From the NCBI GenBank assembly GCA_905331475.1, contig CAJNYU010003733.1, positions 62,001-126,000 on the forward strand: a stretch of DNA of 64,000 bases, in the 5' to 3' direction. The translations under genes and the position numbers were made by a program. Under the pieces are notes generated by a model. It saw only the letters and a list, made by a program, of their open reading frames with translations, had not been told where the DNA came from and searched no databases. Source of the DNA: Rotaria socialis. Taxonomy: Eukaryota; Rotifera; Eurotatoria; Philodinida; Philodinidae. Positions 51,618-62,789 of this stretch are shown here, piece after piece (position 1 is the stretch's first letter; each line of letters starts with the position of its first letter).

Positions 51618-51945
51618 TCTCTTTATATAATTACGTCGGTATGTGACAATTTCATATTTTTTCCCTGTAATAAACTATTCTTATATGTCATTTTCTATGT
51701 TAGCAAGTTCATCAAATAGAGTTGTTTCGAGAAAGTTGAACATTGAATTATTGCAACAAAACCGACTATCAATTAACCGTTGGTGAAATGCATATGAATT
51801 AATTCTTCTACTCTATGCCAAAAATATTTTATCATTCATATTTTCTAATAAAAATGTTATCTTTAAATACATTATTAATGCCATTGTTTTATTAGCGTTT
51901 TTTTTGCAAAATCATCCACGAAACGTGTTCTAAATATTTTCTTAG
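51618..51945. other. Convergent 3' ends
   Basis: The 328 bases between the MRTF stop and the stop of the minus-strand unknown gene should hold both 3' UTRs. Nothing else is seen. Confidence 0.6.
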
Positions 51946-52707
51946 TTAGAAAAACTTTCGACTTCTTGCCGCTTTTAGTGATCTATAAGGTAGAATAAGT
52001 GGACCCGTCAGTTCTGTATGAGGTGAAAAACCAAAAGGACCAACATTCATTCCATGAAATTGATATTTTAGGAAATCTTGTCCATGATAAATAGCTAAAT
52101 TTGGATCATCATATATTTCAGTTGGTGCAAAACCGTGCGCTTCCATTTGAAACCATGTCGAACCATTTAATGTAGTTTTTCCAAATAGTAATTGATGATC
52201 ACGAAAACGAATACCATACTGTTGTAAAGGTATGTTACGATAATGCGATGAAATACGTGGATGAGCTGATGGTGATTTTGACCATGTATCATATAGAAGT
52301 CCATTGTCAATCGTAATAATATGAGAACCTTGCCAGAGATCAACCTAAAAAAAAGGTTAATCAAGAAGTTTGATTCTAGAATAAAAAAGAAAACTCACTA
52401 GATTCACACTTGTTTCAGCCATGAGTCGATTCAGAAATTTATGTTGACTTGGAACAAGATTTAAATCGCGAATGTTTCGTTGAATTTGATAAGTACGGTG
52501 ATAGAATTCTTCTTGTGTAGAAGGATATGGGTGATCGTCGAGAACGAGATATACAACACTATAAAGTCGTCGTAAAAATGGATCATTTTCAGCAATAGTT
52601 GTTGGTAAATGAAAAAATCGATCACGATGCGATGCAATCTTCCTTTTTAATTTTAAATGGTTATACATATTTGGTATACGAAGCCCTCGATGAGAATAGT
52701 GTATCAT
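51946..52707 (-). CDS. Unrecognised two-exon protein, 235 residues
   Basis: Exon 1 (52399-52707) and exon 2 (51946-52344) are joined by a 54-nt GTGAGT...TTTAG intron in phase 0. Starts MIHYSHRGLRIPNMYNHLKL and has DRFFHLPTTIAENDPFLRRL, then DHPYPSTQEEFYHRTYQIQR, DLWQGSHIITIDNGLLYDTW, QYGIRFRDHQLLFG, GSTWFQMEAHGFAPTEIYDD and GPFGFSPHTELTGPLILPYR, ending RSRKFF. Rich in aromatic residues and histidine, no membrane helix or signal peptide, no low-complexity stretch. It has the look of a conserved globular domain. I do not recognise the family and give no function. Confidence 0.75.
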
Positions 52708-54440
52708 TGTTATAGATGTATTGTTTATTTTGCTAAAAATTTACATTCTATCACTAAAATGTAGTTACGTTTAGTAAGAAAAAAAAGAAATAATGCGCAA
52801 AATGACTCAATCATACTCAAGCGTGACTTGGATTGTAGTATAATTAATGAGTAATATCAGTTTTGTTCTACATATATGTGATTGCTTATAATAATTATAG
52901 TCAAAATTGATATTAAAAGTTTACATATGAATCACGTTTTTGTTCAGATCAATTTTAATTCATTTGTTGCATTGACTAATTTGTTTCCAGAGAACAAAAG
53001 GATTCATCAGCACTTTCATATGATGAAGCAATTATTTACTCTTTGCATACAAATTATTTATGTGAAATTATTCCATACAGCAATTGACACTATGTAGATA
53101 ATTAATCTTCAACGAAATCATTGCATTTTTCTTAATGATGAAAGAAATATGAGAATGCTTTTTTTTTCGATATATTTGCAATATACAAAAAATTGTTTTG
53201 TGATTATAGACGAATATGAACTGTATTAATCGGAAAGATTTCAGTTATTATTAGAAGTCATTGCACTACATATTAAAGAAAATTTTTGTTTTTGTGGAAG
53301 TCTTTTGATGTCTTAATTCATGAAAACTTTTACTTTTCAAATTTCATTTGTTTCTCAAAAAATGATACATTGAGATTAAAATCTGCTGTAATCTATTCGA
53401 GTAAATAAACTTCAGGGAGTGCAAATCGTTGTATAAAATATCGACTTCTCTTAGAATATCTATAATGCATAACATCTTCAGTAAGAATGATTCGCGAAAG
53501 AAAAAGTTTGGAATGTTTTTTGTAATAGCAATAGCTTTAGAAAACCAGAGGAAAGATTTAATTAGCTGAAATAGTCTTCTTATGGAATAAAAACTGTTTA
53601 ATTTGCTATTAACAAAACCATCTAATAAAGAGAATATTACTTGAATGAAATTGATTCTATGCAAGATTTCAGAGTATAAAACTCAGTTTGCATAGAAACA
53701 ATTGAGAATAGAAATATAAGTCTATTTATTAAATATGCCCCTTCGTTAAAATTGGTAGCTAAACCAGTCAATATACATAGTATTCTGTTCAAATATGTTA
53801 TCTCGATTAGATATACATTTTTGAGAAAATTTACAAAATCAGTTTAGAAATCTTGCTTTTCCGGCGACCTCTTATCGGGTTCTCAATAGAAATTCATTCA
53901 TTCGATAAATACTCATCCCGATAGGATATTGTTTCAGCTAATAGAAAATTTTTTCCCGTACGTTTTGGATAAATATTACTTGTATGAAATGAAAAAATGT
54001 CAAAACTAACTTATTTCATTTCTAAATAATTATTATCGCTCTAAATCTATGTCAACTATATAAGCTTTAAATCGTATTAGATTATAATTGGCGTGGCAGG
54101 ATAATAGAGGTTGACTATATGGACTTGGTCTTCAGTTTCTTATTTAAACCTGTCACTATTCGCCGAGGATATGGACTTCTAAATCTATATTTCTTCACCT
54201 CTTTTTAATCTAACGCTGTATCAGAGAATAGTAATTAACTTTTAAATTAGCATTGGATATTTTCAATGATTTCTCTCTATGTTATTTTTACTAAATATTG
54301 TAGATATTTGAGAAATTATTATTACATGTATTAATACGACTGGCAATTTATTACTTCGTTCTTTTTAGACTTCAAAAATAAAATCAGAATAATACATAGA
54401 TGTACTTTCGATAATTAGTTATGATTTTCTCTTTATCTAG
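52708..54440. other. Intergenic, nothing recognised
   Basis: 1.7 kb of AT-rich DNA between the unknown gene (-) and the first peptide transporter (+). Open frames at 52882 and 53344 show no domain or splice partner. Confidence 0.5.
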
Positions 54441-57400
54441 ATGACTGAAACGACTGCTGATGAAGTCGTTCCATTAGTCTTTAAACCAAATCGTATTTTA
54501 CCTAACACTGATAGACGAACTCCATTTCAACGAAACGTCGTCATTAGTTTGATTCTTTTAAGTGCTGGTTTTGAGCGATTAGCATTCTATTCATTGGCTG
54601 GTAATCTTACTTTTTTTCTTGATTCAACATTAATTAAATGGAGTTTTCCGCATACCATTACTACTCCACTTCTTTTTCTTGGTAAAAAAAAGACAATTGA
54701 ATAAAACTCGATTTGCAAAAATAACTTTTGTTTTTTCTAAAAACAAAAGGTACTAGCTATATTTCGGCGTTAGTATTTTCATGGATAAGTGATGGCAGCC
54801 TGGGAAGAGCGAAAACAATTATTACCGGTAATTTCATAGCTATATTTATTTCGGCATCACTTCCTTCATCGCAATTGAAACTTTTCTTCATAGGTTTTGT
54901 TATCTATATCATTGGCTATATATTTATGATATTATTTGCAAATGAACATACGCATCGAAATTGGTGCCCTAAACCTGATAATACTACAGACACAGTGAAA
55001 CCGGATTTTTTCGATGAACTTTGCGTTCAATACATTCTTCCAACGCTCATTTTCACGTAATTATTTTTTGTTTTGAAGACTAAAATAAATCGTTTTGTGT
55101 AGTGCTATTGGTGTAGGTGCAGTGCAAGCGAATATGGCTGTGTTTGGTGCAGAACAAGTTCGAGAACAGAGAAATAAAACAAGATATTTTGATGTATACT
55201 ATGCAGCAGTTAATACTGGTGGACTTATTGCTTTCGGTGCCATTGCTTATTTACAAATGAATGAAGGTTATTTTGTTGGATATTTAGTTCCTGGTGTATT
55301 ATTGATGGTGTCTTTTACATTATTCATCATGGGTTATAAATATTATATTTATATAAAACCATATGATTCTGTAATAACAAAATTTTTTCCTGTTCTAATA
55401 AATGCATTTCAATCGTGGAGATCTCATCGAAATAATCGGCGTGAAACAAGTGGTAATAATGAATCACATCACGATGAAGCAATTGTAGAGCCTGAAGATG
55501 ATAATACTGATTATCTATCATTTACTGTAACTCGAGCATCATGGTCATTTTTCGATTATGCTAAAATGCAGAATGATGGTCGATACTCTGATCATATTGT
55601 AAATGATATTAAATCCCTTCGGCCGATTATTGTCGTATTTCTACTATTAACACCATATTGGCTTCTTTATGTTCAAGTAATATATATTGTTTGTAGTTGA
55701 TTTGTATAGCAACTATGTTGGCATAGGTTGAAACAACATTTATTGTTCAAGGTGCGCATATGAAATTACCAACTTTCTTTAAAGAGATGCCTGTTGTATG
55801 GTTGTCTCTTGGAAATCAAATAATAATTATTGGTAAGTGTTAGTCTCATATTCAGATTTAAATAAACGCTAGAATATGTTTTCAACAATTGAATCGTCTG
55901 ATTAATTCTTTGAGAAATAAAGAATGATCATCGGCGTTTAGTTTTCGTTTTCATTGCTGAGTGTATTTTAATAGAAGAAAAAACAAACAGGTTATAATAA
56001 TCTTCAGTGTAAGAAACTCTGAAGATGACAATAATTTTGCTAACATTTTACATGTGATTTTAATCTCTGAAATACAAACAAAGACTATGCAATATATTAC
56101 TTATCATGTTACGAACATAGTTAGACTTTTTTGATTTGAAACATTGAAAGTAATTCTCTTTGTCAATAGAAACTCGTTTAAATTCGAACCGAGAGTTAGG
56201 AGATAGCTAAGGATTTCATAGTTAAAAATGCGCTCATATTGTCTATTGCATTTAAATTTCATGATTTATTATCACATAAAATATATAATACAATTGTTCG
56301 TCTCCATTCAAATGCATAGCTACAGTTAAGTGTTCCTCTGCAATGATATCATCTATTAGCAAGACAACACTGTGTCACTGGCAGAGGCACAATACTTATT
56401 TGCATGGTGTTCAAAGAATTTTATATATTCTAGAAATAATAACATGTCACTAGTAAAACATCTTGATTGTAATGTTTTAAACTATTGCGTGTAGGATTTT
56501 ATCATCTAGAAAGTGCAATGGGATAAGATTAAACTGCTATGATACTAGATTAAATGCTAAACTAGAGAGAATTCATGTTATAATAATAATAACTTTGGTT
56601 CACAGTATTGCAGTACGTATTAATTTATTCTTATAAATGATATCATGGAAAATATGAGGCATTCCAATTATAAATGCGGTTCAATTCTAAGATATGTTTA
56701 AGCATAACAATTGAATATGTATGAGATTCTACATCATCTCTTCTTATATATTGTTTTATATATAATACGAAAGATCTTGATATTCTTTAAGAAATGACAT
56801 GAAGAGCACGTATTCATTATAACTCAGTTAAAGAATCAGAAATGAGGCATTTCTATTACACGCAGAATTCGAAATAAGAAAATTTTGATTTCATAGAACT
56901 ACGCAGAACAAATATCTTATTTCATATTTTATTTAGTCACTATTTTCTTTCTGAATGCCTTTGTCTATAAACGACTTCAAGCCAGTGGTCGATCATTTCC
57001 AATAAACACTCGAATTATTATTGGTTTAATCTCAGCGGTGCTTGCTATGTGTATGGCAGGTACAATCGAAATAGTTCGTCAAAATGTGTGTAAAACTCAA
57101 AATTTCACTCAAACTATTGGTATGTATTCTTTATTATACTATAATTTTGACTTAACATAATGTATTTTATATTCTAGGTGATAAACAATATCTAGCGGCT
57201 AATATGAGTGTATTTTATCAATTTCCACAGTATCTTGGTATTGGTCTTTCTGAAGTATTTACTTCAGTTGCCAGCCTTGAATTTGCTTATTTGGCTGCGC
57301 CACAATCCGCTCAATCATTAATAATGAGCCTTCGATTTTGTTCAGCTGGCCTTTCATCATTTTTCGGTTTGGGTATAGTTTCTGTTTTGTCGACGATGGT

Positions 57401-57702
57401 AAGATATAAAACATAAAATAAAATCGAAGCACACGAGAGAAAGATTCAAATTAATATTTTTATACTATTGACTTGATTTGTTTTTTTTTTGGATCTTCTA
57501 GTATGATACTCAAGCATCAGAAAACTACCATAACGATGACCGATATTACATCTATTTCTTTCTTTTAGCTGGTCTCCAAGTAGTTTTTCTATTGATTTTT
57601 ATGGCATGTAATCGAAAATTTAAAATACTTAAAATACCAAATCATCATCTATATGCACGTCATTTTATATTGCCACAGAATTCGGATTCATTAAATATTT
57701 AA
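54441..57702 (+). CDS. SLC15/POT-family peptide transporter, copy 1
   Basis: Proton-coupled oligopeptide (or histidine) transporter of the major facilitator fold. Starts MTETTADEVVPLVFKPNRIL. Visible: LLSAGFERLAFYSLAGNLTF (the ExxxxY-type first helix of POTs), TSYISALVFSWISDGSLGRA (cytosolic loop 2-3), AIGVGAVQANMAVFGAEQVR (POT signature on helix 5), RYFDVYYAAVNTGGLIAFGA, the cytosolic loop with SHRNNRRETSGN, DIKSLRPIIVVFLLLTPYWL, ETTFIVQGAHMKLP, FFLNAFVYKRLQASGRSF, IGLISAVLAMCMAGTIEIVR, and YQFPQYLGIGLSEVFTSVAS with LEFAYLAAPQSAQSL. It ends KIPNHHLYARHFILPQNSDS then LNI. A 66-nt stop-free intron lies at about 54830-54895 (the paralogue has a stop-bearing intron there). The intron at about 55833-56937 is 1.1 kb. 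The sequence is closest in style to SLC15A3/4; the subtype and substrate are not settled. Confidence 0.88.
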
Positions 57703-58861
57703 TTCATACTTGTATGCTTTTGTTTCATGATTTATTTCTGTATTATCATTATTTCTTTGGATACAAATATTTCCCTTCTGTTTATTTTTGAAAATTTTGC
57801 TTTCACTCTGTTCATTTTTATGTAAACTTATCCGTGTGATCAGTATTGTTCATGCAGTTGTAAAATGTATTATATCAAAGATAGTTTTCTTCTATGCCCA
57901 TTGAAAAAGAAAAACTTCTATGATTTCCGTTGATACTTTCATATTTATTATTAATATGGATAGAAATAGCTACATTCTTTCATAGATAAAGGTAATAGAG
58001 CCATCGAACATATACAACAATTTAAGTATCTAAATAAATATGATGCAATAGAAATAATCTTTTTTTTATACCATTAGAACTGTTCAAATATTATTTTGAT
58101 TGGTGCCGAGTTTAGGAAATTGATTTTATGATTAAAACTAAAACTTTTATTGTGGTTGTAATCGGTAATGATGAATGAAATATTACCAGACACATATCCT
58201 GTCGGTATTATCCATGAAGTTTCCTTGTAGGTGTAAATGAGAAAAACATTTATTTTGATTATGAATTCAGTAACTTCTTATGTCATGTTTTTAGGCTTAG
58301 AGAAATCTGCATGAAAATTTATCTTATATCCAGAAATTACTTCATATTCATGTTTTATTTAACCAATAGTTGGTCTTCTTTTTCGTTTTTGGCATGTCTC
58401 ATCAGTTATATTTCACAAGATAATGCACATACAGACATAAAATATTTAGCTAAAATCTCTAGTTCCGGTTGTGCAACTACTATTTTGTAACTTTGACTCC
58501 GATGACTGAAACTAAAGTTGAAATAATTCTCATACGCAGCCTATACTTTACCTGTTGTAATAAGGCTTCCTTGCTATTAAGAGATTTAATATAACGTTTA
58601 CTTATAGATTAATTTGAGTCATTGTATATACTTCCTTTATTTGTTCTTGAAATAACAGAATGAAAATATATTTTCTCCATTTCTTTTAGTTTTCATATCT
58701 TATCTGTTGTAAACTATTTTAGACATATGAAATGAATACTATCATCGCTGATAGTTATTCATATTTGTTGTTTTTATTTTATCATATAATAAACAGCAAG
58801 CATGTGTAACTTGTTTTCTTTCGTACAATAAATAAGTCATTACTATTGTTCATTTGTTCAG
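57703..58861. other. Spacer between the tandem transporters
   Basis: 1.16 kb with no coding sequence recognised; AT-rich. Confidence 0.5.
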
Positions 58862-61670
58862 ATGACAGATGCAAGCGTTGATGAGATATCTCCGCTGATT
58901 TTCATCACCAGAAATATTTCCACTGTAGCTGATAATCGAACTGTATTTCAGCAAAAGCTTTCTGTATGGTTAATTCTATTGAGTGCTGGTTTAGAACGAT
59001 TAGCATTTTATTCATTAGCGGGAAATCTTGTTTTATTTCTTACGTCGGACAATATTCATTGGACACCTATTCATAGTGTTACTACTTCGTTTATATTTCT
59101 TGGTAGATAAAAATTATTGTTAAAGAGGCGTTGTTGTTGTAACCTACACTCTTTGTTTTTCAGGCACAAGTTACATATCAGCAATTGTTTTTGCTTGGAT
59201 AAGTGATGGTAAATTGGGTCGTGCAAAAACCATTGTTACCGGTAATAAATCTCAGCTTTGTTTAAAAAAGAGTATCTAATTCTACTCTACAGGTTTTATT
59301 CTATATATTATTGGCTATGTATTTATTTCTTTATTTTCTGATGATGATAAATATAAATTGTATAGCACATTTTGTGGTACAATCAATTCTACAACATCGA
59401 TAACACCGGAGTTTTTTCAAGAAAAATGTATTCCTCAAATTCTTTCAACATTAGTTTTTACGTAAGCTAAATTAGTAGTTTTAATCAAAAATATTTAAAA
59501 AAAAACCTTCTCCTTGTTTATAGTGCGATTGGTGTTGGTGCTGTTCAAGCAAATATGGCTGTATTTGGTGCTGAACAAATACGAGAACAAAAAGCAACAA
59601 GAAAATATTTCGATAAATATTATGCTGTAGTTAATACTGGTGGACTTATTGCATTTGGTTTTATTGCTTATGCACAACAAAACGATAGTTATTTCATTGG
59701 TTATATTGTTCCATCGGCATTACTAATAATAGCTTTTCTATTATTTTTAATTGGCTATAAATTCTATATTCATGTTCAACCACATGATTCCGTCATGAGT
59801 AGTTTTATTCCAGTGTTAATAAATGCTTTTCAAACATGGAGAAAAGTACGAAAAACGGCACAAACATTAAGTGCTAATCGAAGATCTTCGAATTCTTCGC
59901 TCCCATTAAGTAATCAAATTGACATTAGTAATCAATCATCGTTTACGACAAGTGAACAGGCATGGTCATTTTTGGATTATGCAAAAATGTCTAACCGAGG
60001 GCGCTATCTCGATCGTGTGGTAGATGATATCAAATCATTGCGACGTATTATTGTTGTTTTTCTTCTTTTGATACCTTATTGGCTTCTCTATTTTCAAGTG
60101 AAAACATGTTCAGCATTTTATATTTTGAATGAAATATATATTCATTTAGATTGAAACAACTTTTCTTGTACAAGGTGTACATATGAAAGTGATGAAAATC
60201 TTTCGTATAGATAAAAATCAGCATTATATGCCTGTTATTTGGTTTTCACTTGGCGATCAAATAATTATTATTAGTAAGCTATTAAAACAAATAACTATAA
60301 TGAATTTCATTAGGATTTCATACGGTCGTTGGTATATATATATATATATTGTTTGATGATACTATAATAAAATTATCTCTCTAATCTTGGTCTTCAGAAA
60401 ACTGTCGATGAGTGCTCATATTACACAAATTTTTATTATTCAGAAAACTAGAAATAAATTTTCAAGATTCAGAATAATAAGGTTCTTAGAAAAATTCTCT
60501 CTAGTAGACTGTGAACTGTTCACTATAAGAAGATGGTAAATATATTTTTTCTGATTAATAATAAAAACAAAAGTAGAATTCACTGTTGAAGTGAAACTAC
60601 CGACACGAAATATAGAAGTAGAAAGCGTGTTGGTTGAATATATTGCCACAGATCGTAAAAATTCATTCATACCTCATAATCTGTGACAAATATTTTCTAT
60701 GAGGTTATTATGCAAGACAGTTAAATTAAAGATATTAATCTTCAATTTCCGTTCGAACTTCACTATAAAATAACACGAAGTAATTTCTTAGCTTATCAAC
60801 ACTTGAGTTGATATTAATTGATAAATACAACAGCAAGTTTTCTATCGTTCACATGCTTTTTTCCACTGTTTGTGAGGCAATGTAGATGCTTATGCTTCAA
60901 TAACTCAATAGAAATTCATATCTTCTACCTAGTTTCAATCTTTTTTCTCAACACATTCGTTTATAAACGTCTTGAATCAAGTGGACGATCATTTTCAATC
61001 AAATCTCGCATGATTATTGGTATGATTTCTGCAACACTTGCTATGTGTATGGCAGGTACACTAGAGATATTTCGTCAGAAAACGTGTGATGCACTACCCA
61101 CTATTCAACAAAATATTGGTACTTCTTAAAAACGATTATTTCTGTTTTCTCATCTTTGATTTTATAATGCTAGGCAAAACAAATTATACAGCTGCTGATA
61201 TGACAATATTTTATCAATTTCCACAGTATCTTGGTATTGGTCTTTCTGAAGTATTTACTTCAGTTGCCAGCCTTGAATTTGCTTATTTGGCTGCACCACA
61301 TTCAGCTCAATCATTAATAATGAGTCTTCGATTTTGTTCAGCTGGTCTTTCATCATTTTTTGGTTCTGCTTATGTCGGTATATTTGTACAGGCTAAAGAA
61401 AATCTTACGTTTGATAATACAGAAGTAAAGAAAAACAACAGAAGATATTTTTCTTATAGGATTTCTAGTTGTATCTTCTTATTGTAGTGTAAAGCTCGAA
61501 ATCAATCTGAATTATTTTATATCTATTTCTTTGTTCTTGGTGGTCTTCAACTAGTCTTCATTTTAATAATTCTTGGTTGTGATGAACAATTCAAAATCCT
61601 CAAAGTATCAAAACAAAGATTTAATACAAGATTATTTGTAACACCTAATACTCGTTCATCAAATACTTGA
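58862..61670 (+). CDS. SLC15/POT-family peptide transporter, copy 2
   Basis: A tandem paralogue of the gene at 54441 with the same exon layout. Starts MTDASVDEISPLIFITRNIS. Matching blocks: LLSAGLERLAFYSLAGNLVL, TSYISAIVFAWISDGKLGRA, AIGVGAVQANMAVFGAEQIR, KYFDKYYAVVNTGGLIAFGF, DDIKSLRRIIVVFLLLIPYW, ETTFLVQGVHMKVMK, FFLNTFVYKRLESSGRSFSI, MISATLAMCMAGTLEIFRQK and YQFPQYLGIGLSEVFTSVAS, ending RLFVTPNTRSSNT with TGA at 61668. The intron at about 60274-60928 is roughly 650 nt, against 1.1 kb in copy 1. The last intron (about 61427-61488) has two possible AG acceptors; the downstream one gives CKARNQSELFYIYFF, which aligns with copy 1. Most codons differ between the copies, except in one near-identical block. 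Confidence 0.88.
60332..60349. repeat. (TA)n run
   Basis: TA dinucleotide run within the large intron of copy 2. Confidence 0.8.
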
Positions 61671-62789
61671 TTGTTTTTATTCAATTGAATTTTGTTTATG
61701 TTCACTATGTAGGTAAAGTTATTTCACTATTGCCTTTTGTCTCTTTTGAGGTCTTTGGAAAGTTCAGAGAACTTTCAACAAATATTAATGTTTAAATAAA
61801 TTATTCTTGTAAACCATCGCGAAATCTTTTCGATCGAGATATATAGAAGTACTAAAAACATTTATTTTAATTTTAAATATTCCAAAAATCATAGAATGAG
61901 ATATTTGAATTACGGATGCATTTGCATTTAAAAAAGATCCCTGTAGACTTCATCATATAATTCATCAATATTTTCATATTCTCGTATATTTTTTCCATCG
62001 GTTATCACCGATTTTCTTGTAATAGAATTTACAGTTTAGTAACGCACGTTTTAACATTTTAAATAGATATTACTTGTAAAAATGAACAGTCATACTGATG
62101 TTGCAAATTTTTTGGCAGTTGCAAATAGCAAAAAAGGAAAAAACTCATCAAGAAATTCTGGCTCCGTTATTGGAGGATGAAAACGAGAAAATTTTGATTA
62201 AAATCTACTAATTTTTATACAAATTTATATTATCTTTAAATACTATGTTTTATATGCGGTCTTCTTGGTTAAATAACTAAGTGATGTTTGGCAGCATCCT
62301 CAAGATATAGAACCATTTAAGTGATAAACGAATTTTGATATAGGAATCATGTAAGTACCCGTATCACGAAAGTCGTGATGATTTTCGTGACACGGGTACA
62401 GAAATCTATTATTTTATGGCAAATTCATTGAATAGAGCTCTATGTGATGAAAAAGCTTCTACCAACTAAGTTAAGAAATGGTCTTATTATGTACCGTGAC
62501 TAACACTTGATATATAGTAAATATGAATTGCACAGTAAAGTTAAGAATTTTTATTGGAATCATATCGTTTATTTACAATATTGAAAATAAAATAATAATA
62601 TCTTAAAGCACAATGTTATTCTTTATGATGAGAGGTGAAGATATTTACTTCGTTTATGAACTGTCACTGACTGGAAAATTCAGTCGATGATTATGATAGT
62701 AAAACATAAATTATGTTTTGCTGTCCTTTTTATTTCAAGCACTGTTTATTGACAAAAGTTTCAAAATTACATTAAATTAAATTTCTCTC
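61671..62789. other. Convergent intergenic region
   Basis: No coding sequence found between the second transporter and the minus-strand gene at the window edge. It contains the strong hairpin at 62355-62399. Confidence 0.55.
62355..62399. repeat. Near-perfect inverted repeat (hairpin)
   Basis: GTACCCGTATCACGAAAG pairs with TTTTCGTGACACGGGTAC over 18 bases with two mismatches, around a 9-base loop. The left arm and loop also hold the smaller palindrome ATCACGAAAGTCGTGAT, so two folds compete. It is more GC-rich than its flanks. Function unknown. Confidence 0.6.
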
